Shown here: one piece after another, positions 36,419-45,258 of the stretch | Layout: every line of letters begins with the position of its first letter | Position numbering within the stretch: position 1 is the first letter of the stretch | Origin: Sporosarcina sp. 6E9 | GTDB taxonomy: Bacteria > Bacillota > Bacilli > Bacillales_A > Planococcaceae | Assembly (NCBI RefSeq): GCF_017921835.1 | Contig: NZ_JAGEMN010000001.1 | Span: forward strand, 241,874-305,873 | Length of the DNA: 64,000 bases | Direction of reading: 5' to 3' | Notes under the pieces: model-generated | Database searches by the model: none | What the model saw: only the letters and a program-made list of their open reading frames with translations | What the model was told of the DNA's origin: nothing | Program-made: the position numbers and the translations under genes

Positions 36419-36565
36419 GGTACCTGTGCAAGACACTACTCTGAAAATACACTACAATTGCATAAAGAGATTAGGGGATACTGACTGTGTAACACTTTGT
36501 CAGTATCCTCTTTGGTTATTTAATCGAAGTCGTGAATAGTCATAATTGCACCTTGCACAGGTACC
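36419..36565. repeat. Structured repeat, copy I (147 bp)
   Basis: Complete termini. The central stem is AGGGGATACTGAC with GTCAGTATCCTCT: two positions changed on both arms relative to copy D, so pairing is kept. Starts 6 bp after the DUF4153 gene stop. Confidence 0.92.
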
Positions 36566-36665
36566 TCTCAATTGTTTCGTAAATATGTTAGAATATATAA
36601 AGGATTGCGAACTAATTGTTGTAATAAATTAACGAAAATATAAATAGGGAAGAAGGGGATTGAAA

Positions 36666-37175
36666 ATGGATGTAAGATACCCAATTGGGAGATTACAAGT
36701 TCCTGAACAAGTAACAGTAGAAGGCGTTCAAGAGTGGTTAAAGGAAATCGACACTTACACGAATCGATTAAAAGAAACGGTTGACTCATTAAGTGATGAG
36801 GAATTAAGCAGAACATATCGTGATGGTAGTTGGACGGTTCTTCAGCTCGTTCATCACATTGCAGATTCTCAGTTGAATATGTATCAACGTTTAAAGCTGG
36901 CATTAACTGATGAGAATCCAGCAGTACCGGATTTCGATCAAGATAAGTGGGCGATTCAACCGGATACGGAGCTTCCTGTAGAAAGTTCTATTAAAATGTT
37001 AGAAGGTTTAAATGAGCGCATTGTATATTTGGGAAATCATTTAACTGAAGAGCAATTAAGTCGAGTTTTTACGCACCAAAAAAATGGTGAAATAACAGTT
37101 GCAACAAAAGTTGCAAAATTATCTTGGCACCAAGAACACCACTTAGCCCATATAAAAAATGCATTATCAAAATAA
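36666..37175 (+). CDS. DinB/YfiT-family putative metal-dependent hydrolase
   Basis: 169 residues from the ATG at 36666 (AGAAGGGG about 7 bp before; a TTG at 36660 is too close to it). It opens MDVRYPIGRL. VLQLVHHIADSQLNMYQR holds the first metal-binding His and WHQEHHLAHI the C-terminal pair; together they give the three-His nickel/zinc site of the DinB four-helix fold, YfiT branch. Some relatives are bacillithiol transferases; that activity is possible here but not shown. Confidence 0.88.
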   Translation: MDVRYPIGRLQVPEQVTVEGVQEWLKEIDTYTNRLKETVDSLSDEELSRTYRDGSWTVLQLVHHIADSQLNMYQRLKLALTDENPAVPDFDQDKWAIQPDTELPVESSIKMLEGLNERIVYLGNHLTEEQLSRVFTHQKNGEITVATKVAKLSWHQEHHLAHIKNALSK

Positions 37176-37181
37176 TAAAAA

Positions 37182-37219
37182 CGGCTTCTTGAATTTAACT
37201 TCGAGAAGCCGGTTTTTTT
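37182..37219 (+). terminator. Intrinsic terminator
   Basis: CGGCTTCTTGAA and TTCGAGAAGCCG around a short loop, then seven T. Confidence 0.85.
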
Positions 37220-37311
37220 AACCTTACACGTGGTAAATAGTTGTATGCGAATGATACAATTAAATATCACTAGACAGCACTTAAAATTGTTAAAGAGAGC
37301 GTGGTGGTTGA

Positions 37312-38547
37312 ATGAAAAAGGTGTGGATTGGGTATAAAAATATACCATTTATAGGTAAGATGACTTTTGGATTTATTTTTGGAATCGCCGTCGGTGTAAT
37401 TTTGGGGAAAGAAGCAGAAGTATTAAAGCCGCTTGGGACATTGCTAATCAATTTACTGACATTGGTCGCAATTCCAGTAATCTTTTTTACAGTTGTTCTT
37501 GCCGTCAATAAAATGAGCGCCTCACAACTTGGACGAATTGGTTGGAAACTGATTTTGTATTATGCGCTAACGACTGCCGCAGCTGTATTAATCGGTCTTG
37601 GCCTCGCTTCGTGGTTCGAACCGGGAAAACACTTAACTTTGCCTGACACGATAGTAGATCAACCGACGGCGCCGAACTTTTCGGATGTCTTGTTAAACAT
37701 CGTGCCGGACAATATTATACTGGCATTTAGTTCAGGAAATGTAATGGGAATCATGTTCCTGGCAATCATTATAGGCGCGGCCATCGCGATTATGAAAAAC
37801 TCTAAAGATGTTCAAATGAACAAATATGGATTTATGCTAGAAAAATTCAGCAACGCAATGAGTGAACTATTTTATACGATTTTAAGAGGCATATTATTGT
37901 ATATGCCAATCGGAATTTTTGCCATCAGTGCGTCCGCATTTGGGGGACAAGGTTGGGGTACGTTAAAATCTCTATTTGCATTTGTTGGTGTTTTCTATTT
38001 GGGATTATTGTTGCTATGGGTTTTCGTCTACGCCGGCTTTTTACTGTTGTCAGGAACACCTCTTTTGAACTTTTTCAAACAAACGAAAGATGCCTATACA
38101 ACTGCTTTTTTCACATCTAGTAGCATCGCTTCGTTGCCGATTGCACTGAAGTCCGCTAAAAAGGCTGGCATCTCAGATAATGTCGCAAACTTTGCCTTGC
38201 CATTAGGAGCGATATTCAATTCTGACGGTGGGGCGATTCGTATGGGTGTTTCGATTGTTTTCGCTGCAAACATTACGAATCTACAGCTTTCACCACCTGA
38301 TTTATTCATGATTGTTCTGGTAGGTACTTTGTTGTCGATTGGTACAGCTGGTGTTCCAGCTGCTGGTCTTGTCACACTCGCAGCAGTACTGACGATGTTT
38401 GGGCTGCCCCTTGAAATTGTAGCCCTGATTGCAGGCGTTGACGCAATTCTAGGTATGGGCGGAACAGCATCTAACGTAATCGGTGATATTATCGGTGCGG
38501 CAGTTGTGGATAAGTCTGAGGAGAAGAGATTGGCTAAATTGGTTTAG
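37312..38547 (+). CDS. Dicarboxylate/amino acid:cation symporter (DAACS family)
   Basis: 411 residues, GltP/DctA/SstT-like secondary transporter. FFTSSSIASLPIALKSA is the serine-rich re-entrant hairpin 1, FALPLGAIFNSDGGAIRMG contains the transmembrane 7 cation motif region, GTAGVPAAGL is hairpin 2 and ILGMGGTASNVIGD the C-terminal substrate site. The substrate would be an acidic or neutral amino acid or a dicarboxylate, taken up with Na+ or H+. The GTGGTGG purine site lies 6 bp before the ATG. Degenerate repeat copy M follows within about 20 bp of the stop. Confidence 0.92.
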   Translation: MKKVWIGYKNIPFIGKMTFGFIFGIAVGVILGKEAEVLKPLGTLLINLLTLVAIPVIFFTVVLAVNKMSASQLGRIGWKLILYYALTTAAAVLIGLGLASWFEPGKHLTLPDTIVDQPTAPNFSDVLLNIVPDNIILAFSSGNVMGIMFLAIIIGAAIAIMKNSKDVQMNKYGFMLEKFSNAMSELFYTILRGILLYMPIGIFAISASAFGGQGWGTLKSLFAFVGVFYLGLLLLWVFVYAGFLLLSGTPLLNFFKQTKDAYTTAFFTSSSIASLPIALKSAKKAGISDNVANFALPLGAIFNSDGGAIRMGVSIVFAANITNLQLSPPDLFMIVLVGTLLSIGTAGVPAAGLVTLAAVLTMFGLPLEIVALIAGVDAILGMGGTASNVIGDIIGAAVVDKSEEKRLAKLV

Positions 38548-38565
38548 TAATAATATTTTCGCCAA

Positions 38566-38656
38566 TGAATCAATCCCATAAAATAAGCAAGGGGATATCG
38601 ACTATATAACACTTTGTCGATGTCCCCTTGCTTATTTATCCAAAGTCTTATGAAAA
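38566..38656. repeat. Structured repeat, degenerate copy M
   Basis: Lacks both GGTACC ends. Retains CATAAAATAAG, a 16-bp near-perfect central hairpin (CAAGGGGATATCGAC with GTCGATGTCCCCTTG) and ATTTATCC. Confidence 0.75.
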
Positions 38657-38874
38657 TTAAAGCCTGGCACTTCGAACAAACTGTTGACTAGAATATTCAT
38701 TGGTATTAAACGCAATCCACTTTGCCATTTCTCTTTCGACAGCACTATTTTGCCATTCAAACCAGACCTCTGAACATTCACTGCAATGGCTTTCTACGCC
38801 AATATTATTATTTAAATCCCTGTGAGTAAAAAGCGTCGTTTTACGACAGATGTAGCAAAATACTTTTTTGTCAT
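38657..38874 (-). pseudogene. Small zinc-ribbon protein, frameshifted
   Basis: On the minus strand an AGAGGAG site leads into ATG-ACA-AAA at 38874. That frame stops after 21 codons. One extra A in the A6 run (38864-38869) would join it to a 72-residue frame that ends in TAA at 38657: MTKKVFCYICRKTTLF, then ESHCSECSEVWFEW and more. Two C-x-x-C pairs make a clear zinc ribbon. This is either a recent frameshift or a homopolymer sequencing error. Family not recognised. The stop abuts degenerate repeat copy M. Confidence 0.65.
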
Positions 38875-38977
38875 CAAGCTCCTCTACTTTACACTCATTA
38901 TTTCCAAGTTTAAGTGATTTGATTCACGAAACTGGCAATTACTTCCGTGGAATCCACGGAGTATTCCGACTACCCGA

Positions 38978-39002
38978 TCGTATAAGAGTGAATAGGTTTG
39001 AT
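38978..39002 (+). repeat. 25-bp sequence shared with 30795-30819
   Basis: TCGTATAAGAG plus GAATAGGTTTGAT, 24 of 25 positions the same as upstream of the LURP-one-related gene. It stands upstream of the membrane protein gene at 39061. Confidence 0.45.
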
Positions 39003-39060
39003 TGGATTAGAAGGTATTTGTGACAACTGTGTAGAAACTATGTGCATATGATAGTGATGT

Positions 39061-39558
39061 ATGCGATTTAGCGGAGAAAAGAAGGAGGTTGTTATCATTA
39101 AAAAAATGACTTTATTTTTATTGGGACTCGTACCTTTTGTGGTGGGTTTTTTAATGAATTCATGGATATTGCAAAATCAAGATAGTGTTTTACCTTTTAA
39201 ACTTATCGGATTTATATTTCTAGCATTCTGGGTAACGGTTGGGTTCATAAGTTATAAGTTTGAAAAAACACTTATAAAGTCAGCTGTCATTGCACATTTA
39301 CCTGCCCTGTTAATGCTTTTATTTATCATGTATCAAGAAATTATTCTTGGTCAATATTGGGCAAATATATTTGGAACGGCTACCCAGATTTATTATTTAC
39401 CGTTGATCAATATTTCCGCTACTATAGATGGGCTATTTTCGTTCTTAATTCCGGGGGCTAATGGCCTTGGGACGATCGGTTTTATATCTATCTTACTTAT
39501 GTTTGCTACTTATTATTTAGGATGTTTTGTTAGAAAATCCGTGCAGCGTTCAGGATAA
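39061..39558 (+). CDS. Hypothetical membrane protein
   Basis: Up to 165 residues with four hydrophobic segments: about 18-35, 45-63, 75-95 and 135-155. No known motif. The only good ribosome site, AAGGAGG at 39082-39088, lies inside the frame, so the true start is more likely at the ATT at 39097 (8-bp spacing) or the ATG at 39106 than at the ATG at 39061. That gives a protein of about 150 residues beginning IKKMTLFLLGLVPF. A serine hydrolase gene with its own membrane domain follows after 45 bp and may be co-transcribed. Confidence 0.6.
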   Translation: MRFSGEKKEVVIIKKMTLFLLGLVPFVVGFLMNSWILQNQDSVLPFKLIGFIFLAFWVTVGFISYKFEKTLIKSAVIAHLPALLMLLFIMYQEIILGQYWANIFGTATQIYYLPLINISATIDGLFSFLIPGANGLGTIGFISILLMFATYYLGCFVRKSVQRSG

Positions 39559-39603
39559 AGAATAGACAGCGGGTTTGATTGAGGGGAAGGGGTTTGGACT
39601 AGA

Positions 39604-41418
39604 GTGAGTCATCATAATCACAAGACTTGTAAGGCGTTCATTTGTTTTCTACTTCTATGGACTTTATTTATTCCTCCATCAATTATGGCAAATGAACTTT
39701 CAGGTATAGAGGATAAATTAGAGAGTTATATATTAGAACAAGAGGAGAATATCGCTGGTTTGGCAACGATTGTGCTAGACGGGGATGAAGTCATTTATAA
39801 AATGAAGGGTTATGCAAATATAGAGGCGCAAGTTCTTGTTGATGAAGAGACTATTTTTGAGTGGGCTTCTGTGTCGAAAGTTCTTATTTGGATCAGTGTT
39901 TTGCAATTAGTAGAAGCTAGAAGGCTTGATTTGGAAACAGATATTGAGATTTACTTGCCACATGATTTCCGTGCGAAAACGACATTTGAGGATCCAATCA
40001 CGATGCGTCATTTAATGCATCATAATGCAGGATTTGAAGATAGTTATACAGATTTATTGATCCATCGTCCAACCAAGAAAAGGTCATTAAGAAAAGTGCT
40101 TGAAGAAGTGGATATCAAACAAGTATTCCCACCGGGTGAGGTTGTTGCTTATTCAAATTATGGAAGTGGTCTCGCTGCTTATATTGTTGAAGAAGTTAGT
40201 GGTCTCGACTACGCGGAATATGTGCGGCAACATATTTTTGAACCGCTTCAAATGACAAAAACAGCGATAGATCCTGAACTAGATGATAATATATGGGTGA
40301 AAGAGAAGCGGGGAAAGGTGCAAGGCTATTCGAACGCATTGCAATTAATTGAACCTAACTTTTACTCGCTTCCCATGTATCCAGTAGGAAGTGCGATGGG
40401 AACAGCCCGTGATCTACAAAAGTTATTGCAAGCATTATTGACTGAGGATGGAACGCCTTTATTTAAGAATGAAGACACGATTGACTTCATGTTTGAACCC
40501 ACATTGTATTATCCGGAAACCAATATCCCGAGGGGTGCAAACGGTTTATTTTATTTGCTGTCGAAGAATCAGCATGTATTTGGTCACGGTGGGAATTCTC
40601 TTGCTTTTAGCGCCTCTTTTTATGTAGATAGAAAAGAGCATATTGGTGTTTTGGTGCTGACGAACGTTAAAAATGAGTTTACGTTCACACAGGGAATTCC
40701 TGAAATTGTTTTTGGTGAATATGAACCTGCTGAAAATGACATAAACTTGGAAACTTCATCCCAATGGGGAGGTATTTATGAGACGGCACGGTTGCCAAGA
40801 CACGGATTTAGTCGCGTGCATGGATTATTTTTGAGAGGCCATACGAAACAGAGTGGGCCGCATGATTTAAAGATTAACGACTTGTTTTATTCACAGCTCG
40901 AACCAAGCATTTATAAAACGGAAGACGGTTTGAGTATGCATAGTTTAGATGTGTATACAAAACATCCGCTCTTTAAAAAGATGTTATCGAATACCTATTC
41001 AGATTTGCTTTACGTTCCTTATTATAAACACTCCCTGGAGTGGGCTGGAATAATTTTAGGACTACTCTCCGTATTATTTTCGTTCATTTATATTATCATC
41101 ACGACTTTCAGAAGAATATGGAATAAGAAACACTTAAACAAACTACTTTTTGCACAAAACCTTTTAAATCTACTGATGTTTACGAATGTTCTTTGGATCT
41201 TTTATAAGACCTTATCGATGGTGAGTTATTCATTTCTAAAGCCATTTTTAACTTTAAATCTTATTTATATATTCATCGCTTTTGTCAGTAGTGGGTTATT
41301 AATATTTGGAGTAAAAAGTAAAAAGTTGTCAAAATTTGAAAAACTAATTTGGTTGATGACGATTGTTCTTACAGGTGTTTTATGTGCAAATGTTTTGTAT
41401 TGGGAATTTTATTTTTAG
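39604..41418 (+). CDS. Secreted/membrane serine hydrolase of the beta-lactamase/PBP4* family
   Basis: 604 residues from a GTG. A signal-like hydrophobic stretch (about residues 12-30, FICFLLLWTLFIPPSIM) precedes a class C-type beta-lactamase fold. ASVSKVL holds the S-x-x-K nucleophile motif, YSNYGSG the Y-x-N motif, and HGGNS stands for the third (K/H-x-G) motif. The C-terminal 130 residues contain four membrane helices, so the enzyme domain is held at the outer face. Likely activity: D-alanyl-D-alanine or other peptide/ester hydrolysis; true beta-lactam resistance is not implied. Confidence 0.85.
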   Translation: MSHHNHKTCKAFICFLLLWTLFIPPSIMANELSGIEDKLESYILEQEENIAGLATIVLDGDEVIYKMKGYANIEAQVLVDEETIFEWASVSKVLIWISVLQLVEARRLDLETDIEIYLPHDFRAKTTFEDPITMRHLMHHNAGFEDSYTDLLIHRPTKKRSLRKVLEEVDIKQVFPPGEVVAYSNYGSGLAAYIVEEVSGLDYAEYVRQHIFEPLQMTKTAIDPELDDNIWVKEKRGKVQGYSNALQLIEPNFYSLPMYPVGSAMGTARDLQKLLQALLTEDGTPLFKNEDTIDFMFEPTLYYPETNIPRGANGLFYLLSKNQHVFGHGGNSLAFSASFYVDRKEHIGVLVLTNVKNEFTFTQGIPEIVFGEYEPAENDINLETSSQWGGIYETARLPRHGFSRVHGLFLRGHTKQSGPHDLKINDLFYSQLEPSIYKTEDGLSMHSLDVYTKHPLFKKMLSNTYSDLLYVPYYKHSLEWAGIILGLLSVLFSFIYIIITTFRRIWNKKHLNKLLFAQNLLNLLMFTNVLWIFYKTLSMVSYSFLKPFLTLNLIYIFIAFVSSGLLIFGVKSKKLSKFEKLIWLMTIVLTGVLCANVLYWEFYF

Positions 41419-41509
41419 ATATAACCTTCTACTATCCCAAGCAGCGATGTTTATCTTCCGCCTTAGAGAGGTAAACTATAATATCGTTAAAAATAGGGAG
41501 TTGTTTTAT

Positions 41510-41923
41510 ATGGATGCAAAAAAATCTGCACTAAAAATCTTAAAAGAAAGCTTTGTCGGAACGATGGCAACCATTCAACAGAACAAGCCACACTCACGTT
41601 ATATGACTTTCTTTAGTGATGAATTTACGCTCTACACAGTAACATCCAAACAAACGCAGAAGGTGGATGAACTTGAAGCGAATCCGCATACGCACATCTT
41701 AATCGGCTATGAAGGGAAGGGTTTCGGGGACGACTATCTTGAAATTGAAGGAACTGTGACAATTTCATCCGACGAAACAATGAAAGAGAAAGTATGGAAT
41801 AAGCTTTTGAAACCATGGTTCAGCGGTCCTGAAGATCCTAATCTCGTCATTTTAAAGGTTTCACCTGACGCAATCCGTTTAATGAATAAAAAAGGTGAAG
41901 AACCAAAAGTCATTGAATTCTGA
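41510..41923 (+). CDS. General stress protein 26-like, pyridoxamine-phosphate-oxidase fold
   Basis: 137 residues from the ATG at 41510 (TAGGGAG before it); a frame open from 41363 overlaps the preceding gene and has no ribosome site. LKESFVGTMATIQQNKPHSRYMTFF, VDELEANPHTHILIGYEG and EIEGTVTI fit the split-barrel, flavin-binding family of stress protein 26 (YdaG-like). Substrate not known. Confidence 0.88.
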   Translation: MDAKKSALKILKESFVGTMATIQQNKPHSRYMTFFSDEFTLYTVTSKQTQKVDELEANPHTHILIGYEGKGFGDDYLEIEGTVTISSDETMKEKVWNKLLKPWFSGPEDPNLVILKVSPDAIRLMNKKGEEPKVIEF

Positions 41924-41929
41924 GTAGAG

Positions 41930-41959
41930 GGTGCCGGCAATCCGCTGGTACCTTTTTTT
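41930..41959 (+). terminator. Intrinsic terminator with a GGTACC arm
   Basis: GGTGCCGGC - AATCC - GCTGGTACC (two wobble pairs) then seven T. The GGTGCC/GGTACC arms are the same motif that ends the structured repeats. Confidence 0.8.
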
Positions 41960-41995
41960 AATTCTAATTAGCGTTAATTTTTCTGCTATACAATT

Positions 41996-42036
41996 TCAAA
42001 GTTCGAGGTTCAAAGTTCGAGGTTCAAGGTTCAAAC
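41996..42036. repeat. Short tandem repeat
   Basis: About three units of a 14-bp pattern AAGTTCGAGGTTCA, the last imperfect (AAGGTTCAAAC). It only superficially resembles a tRNA T-loop. Confidence 0.65.
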
Positions 42037-42096
42037 AAATAAGGTATGCTGTACTTTATATGATGAATGATACTCACAAGTAAAGTAGGGATTATA

Positions 42097-42462
42097 ATGC
42101 GATTATGGCATGAAGACATGTTAATGGAGTTGCCGCGTCAGCAATTGCTCGGGCAACACCGAGAATGCTGCGCGTTACGAGGATTCGGCTGGAACAAAAA
42201 ACATGCGACGGTGAATTATATATTCAATTATTCACCTTATAAACTTTATCAATACCACATGAAAGTGATCAAGGAAATGCAACGCCGCGGCTATAAAAAT
42301 GATCCGCTATGGGAAAACGCGACCTATCGTGGGAAACAATGTCCGCCATATGAGGAAGTTGTAATTGAGAAAGCCAGTAGCCCCATTTATCTAGAACATG
42401 ATGACGCCTATATGAAAGAATGCCTCAATAATCTTGCTGAAAAGGGTATTCACCTTAATTAG
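42097..42462 (+). CDS. TIGR02328-type/pyrimidine dimer DNA glycosylase-like protein
   Basis: 121 residues from the ATG at 42097. MRLWHEDMLMELPRQQLLGQHRECCALRG and ATVNYIFNYSPYKLYQYH, then EMQRRGY and YRGK are highly characteristic of the small family related to T4 endonuclease V-type proteins (Pyr_excise). Its biochemical role in bacteria is not settled; DNA repair is inferred from the fold. A longer frame from 42067 lacks a ribosome site. Repeat copy J starts 14 bp after the stop codon. Confidence 0.85.
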   Translation: MRLWHEDMLMELPRQQLLGQHRECCALRGFGWNKKHATVNYIFNYSPYKLYQYHMKVIKEMQRRGYKNDPLWENATYRGKQCPPYEEVVIEKASSPIYLEHDDAYMKECLNNLAEKGIHLN

Positions 42463-42476
42463 AGGTACCAATTAGA

Positions 42477-42621
42477 GGTACCTGTGCAAGACACTATTCA
42501 ATTAATTCACTACAATTGCATAAAGTGAAAAGTGAATGCCACTATAGAAAGCTTTTATAATGTCTAAATGTATATTTAACTGATTTCCTAAATAGTCATA
42601 ATTGCACCTTGCACAGGTACC
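42477..42621. repeat. Structured repeat, copy J (145 bp)
   Basis: Intact termini, but the central hairpin has decayed (GTGAATGCCAC versus TTTATAATGTC). An extra GGTACC lies 8 bp before the left end. Confidence 0.9.
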
Positions 42622-42660
42622 TCTTAAATGTACCTATATACTATCTGAAAGGATGATAAA

Positions 42661-44940
42661 GTGGCGGGAAGAAAAGATGAAATCATTTTACGAGGGCTAA
42701 AAGAAAATAATCTTAAAAATATTAATCTCAACATACCAAAAGAAAAGATTAATGTATTTACTGGTCTTTCAGGCTCGGGGAAGAGCTCGGTTGTTTTTGA
42801 TACATTAGCAACTGAAAGTAGACGGCAAATGACGATGAACTATCCGCTCTATGTCAGAAATCAGATGCCCAGATACGAAAGACCGCATGCCGATTTGATG
42901 CAAAACTTAAGTCCGGTTGTGGTAGTGGAGCAAAGGCCGATAGGGGGGAATTCTAGGTCAACGGTGGGTACGTATATGGATATACATCCATTGATTAGAC
43001 TTTTATTCTCTCGGATAGGAACGCCGCTAATAGAATCGGCCACGGATTTTTCGAGCCAAAGTTCCTTCGGTAAATGTCCGGAATGTAATGGATTCGGGGA
43101 GGTAGTTGCCCCTGATATAAATAAGCTGGTCGATTTCGATAAGTCGCTTCAAGATTATGCAGTGAAGTTTAAGCCATTATCGCCTTCAGGTTGGCAAGGC
43201 AGATGGATGATGACAGGTGGATTATTTGATCCAGATAAACCAATAAAGGACTATTCAGAGGAAAAACGCCAACTACTTTTATATGGACCTCCAAAAGGTG
43301 AAAGAGTGTTTGCACCGTTTCATACAAAAAACGGTCCTCAAGATCATGAGTGGGATGGTTTATTTCCAAGATTTGTACGCCTTTATATCAATCGAGATGT
43401 CTCAAAGCTGAAGCAAGTGTCACAAGATGATGTTTTATCAGTATCAACACATACATTATGTCCAACCTGTCTAGGTTCAGGCTTAAATCCAAAAGTATTA
43501 GCCTGTAAAATAAATGGATTGAATATCGCAGAATACGATCAATTAGAACTAACAGAATTACTCGAGGAACTAACGAAGATAACTGATCCATTGGGGACAT
43601 CTATCGCACTGCAAGCAATCCCGCATTTAAAACAACTCGTTGAAATGGGATTAGGCTATTTGAGTCTATCAAGGAAAATGGGCACCTTGTCCGGCGGTGA
43701 AGCACAAAGGGTAAAAATCGCCCGTCATTTAGGGAGCAGTCTGAACAATATAACCTACATTTTCGACGAACCAAGTGCTGGCCTTCATCCGGAAGAAGTA
43801 GATATGTTAATCCGGATGCTAAAAAGCATAAGGGAACACCATAATACCGTAATCGTTATCGAACATGATTTGTCAGTCATCAAAGCGGCGGATGAAATAA
43901 TAGAAATGGGCCCAGGTGCAGGTGCTAGCGGCGGCGAAGTTGTCTATCAAGGAAAATTAGATGGATTGAAAAACGCTAACGCCGTGACAACTTTAAATCA
44001 TAAGCTGAAAATAAACAAACAACCAAGGGAGATTAATAAATATTTTACAATTAAAAGAGCAAGTCAAAATAACTTGAAAAATATCAGCGTCAATATCCCG
44101 GGAAATGTTTTAGTATCGATATGTGGTGTATCCGGTTCAGGTAAAAGTTCCTTAATGATGGAAGCGTTTACGGAAAATTATCCAGAAACGATTATGGTGG
44201 GACAAGGCCGGATAGGAATCTCTAGCCGTTCAACGTTAGCCACATATATGGGAATCATGGATGATTTTCGCGCAATTCTTTCAAAAGAAACAGGTCAACA
44301 AGCAGGTCTATTTAGCTTTAATTCCACTGGGGCTTGTCCATACTGCGAAGGAAAAGGTGTTACAAAACCAGATGTAGCATTTGCGGATCCAGTGACAGTT
44401 ACCTGTGAAGCGTGTAATGGACTTAGGTATTCGGACGAAGCATTGTCGTACCGATATCGGGGGAAAAATATCGCAGAGATTTTAGAATTAACAATCGACG
44501 AGGCTATGGAATATTTTAACTCGCCCAAGATCTTAAACAGAGTGAATACGCTAAAAGATGTAGGATTGGGCTATTTAACGTTAGGTCAAACGACAAGTTC
44601 CTTAAGCGGTGGAGAAGTGCAGCGTCTAAAACTTGCTAGTCACTTACACAAAAAAGGTCAAGTCTACTTATTAGACGAACCGTCCTTAGGATTGCACAGG
44701 GAAGATAACGGCAAGCTTTTGGAAGTATTTCAACGTCTTGTAAACCAGGGTAATTCCGTTATCATTATTGAGCATAATTTAGATTTTATAGCAGCAAGTG
44801 ACTGGGTAATTGAATTAGGTCCAGGCGGAGGGAAAAAAGGTGGCCATATTATATTCGAAGGGGAGCCGGAAAAGATGTTGAATGCGAAAACATTGACCGC
44901 GGGTTGGTTAAGAGACGGTGTTGGGGAATTTTTCACGTGA
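42661..44940 (+). CDS. UvrA-like ABC ATPase, short form (drug resistance/UvrA2-like)
   Basis: 759 residues from a GTG, much shorter than housekeeping UvrA (about 940). Two ABC modules are complete: GLSGSGKSSVVF and LSGGEAQRV in the first, GVSGSGKSSLMM and LSGGEVQRL in the second, with IFDEPSAGLHPEE and LLDEPSLGLHRED. Two zinc-type clusters remain (CPECNGFGE with CPTCLGSG, and CPYCEGKG with CEACNGLRY), while the UvrB-binding region is shortened. Relatives include DrrC-type self-resistance proteins against DNA-binding antibiotics and UvrA2 proteins. The DNA-repair-like gene upstream gives a loose functional context. Confidence 0.88.
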   Translation: MAGRKDEIILRGLKENNLKNINLNIPKEKINVFTGLSGSGKSSVVFDTLATESRRQMTMNYPLYVRNQMPRYERPHADLMQNLSPVVVVEQRPIGGNSRSTVGTYMDIHPLIRLLFSRIGTPLIESATDFSSQSSFGKCPECNGFGEVVAPDINKLVDFDKSLQDYAVKFKPLSPSGWQGRWMMTGGLFDPDKPIKDYSEEKRQLLLYGPPKGERVFAPFHTKNGPQDHEWDGLFPRFVRLYINRDVSKLKQVSQDDVLSVSTHTLCPTCLGSGLNPKVLACKINGLNIAEYDQLELTELLEELTKITDPLGTSIALQAIPHLKQLVEMGLGYLSLSRKMGTLSGGEAQRVKIARHLGSSLNNITYIFDEPSAGLHPEEVDMLIRMLKSIREHHNTVIVIEHDLSVIKAADEIIEMGPGAGASGGEVVYQGKLDGLKNANAVTTLNHKLKINKQPREINKYFTIKRASQNNLKNISVNIPGNVLVSICGVSGSGKSSLMMEAFTENYPETIMVGQGRIGISSRSTLATYMGIMDDFRAILSKETGQQAGLFSFNSTGACPYCEGKGVTKPDVAFADPVTVTCEACNGLRYSDEALSYRYRGKNIAEILELTIDEAMEYFNSPKILNRVNTLKDVGLGYLTLGQTTSSLSGGEVQRLKLASHLHKKGQVYLLDEPSLGLHREDNGKLLEVFQRLVNQGNSVIIIEHNLDFIAASDWVIELGPGGGKKGGHIIFEGEPEKMLNAKTLTAGWLRDGVGEFFT

Positions 44941-44960
44941 AGTACACTTCGTTAGTGTTG

Positions 44961-45010
44961 GTGGCGCTTACAATTTGAGCGCCACATTTCGTAATGCGAA
45001 ATGTTTTTTG
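44961..45010 (+). terminator. Double hairpin terminator after the UvrA-like gene
   Basis: GTGGCGCT with AGCGCCAC, then CATTTCG with CGAAATG followed by six T. Confidence 0.8.
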
Positions 45011-45054
45011 AACAAGTTATATTAAAATATGTTTTGATTAGAAAAAGGGTGATT

Positions 45055-45089
45055 TTATCCGCTGCGACAGTTGTTGTCTCGGCAGATAA
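45055..45089. other. Imperfect hairpin in the 45011-45258 gap
   Basis: TTATCCGCTGCGACA and TGTCTCGGCAGATAA can pair with two bulges. It lies about 170 bp upstream of the permease start. I could not match it to a riboswitch class, and the rest of the gap holds only pyrimidine-rich sequence. Confidence 0.3.
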
Positions 45090-45258
45090 ACACACTGCTT
45101 TTTTTGTTTCTGATGAATCAACAGTATACTGACATTCCTCCTCCCCCCTAGCTAGCAAATTGTCTTCTTCCCCCGATTAGACTTGCAAACGCTTAATCTT
45201 GTTTAACATTCACTGAAACAAAAAAAGAAACATTAGAATAACGAAAGGATCTGATTGA

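Noticed and set aside
41996-42036. tRNA-like T-loop sequence GTTCGAGGTTCAA
   Set aside because: It is a tandem duplication with no acceptor or anticodon stems around it.
45055-45089. Purine riboswitch upstream of the NCS1 permease
   Set aside because: The hairpin lacks the conserved three-way junction sequences of the purine class; only an unassigned hairpin can be supported.
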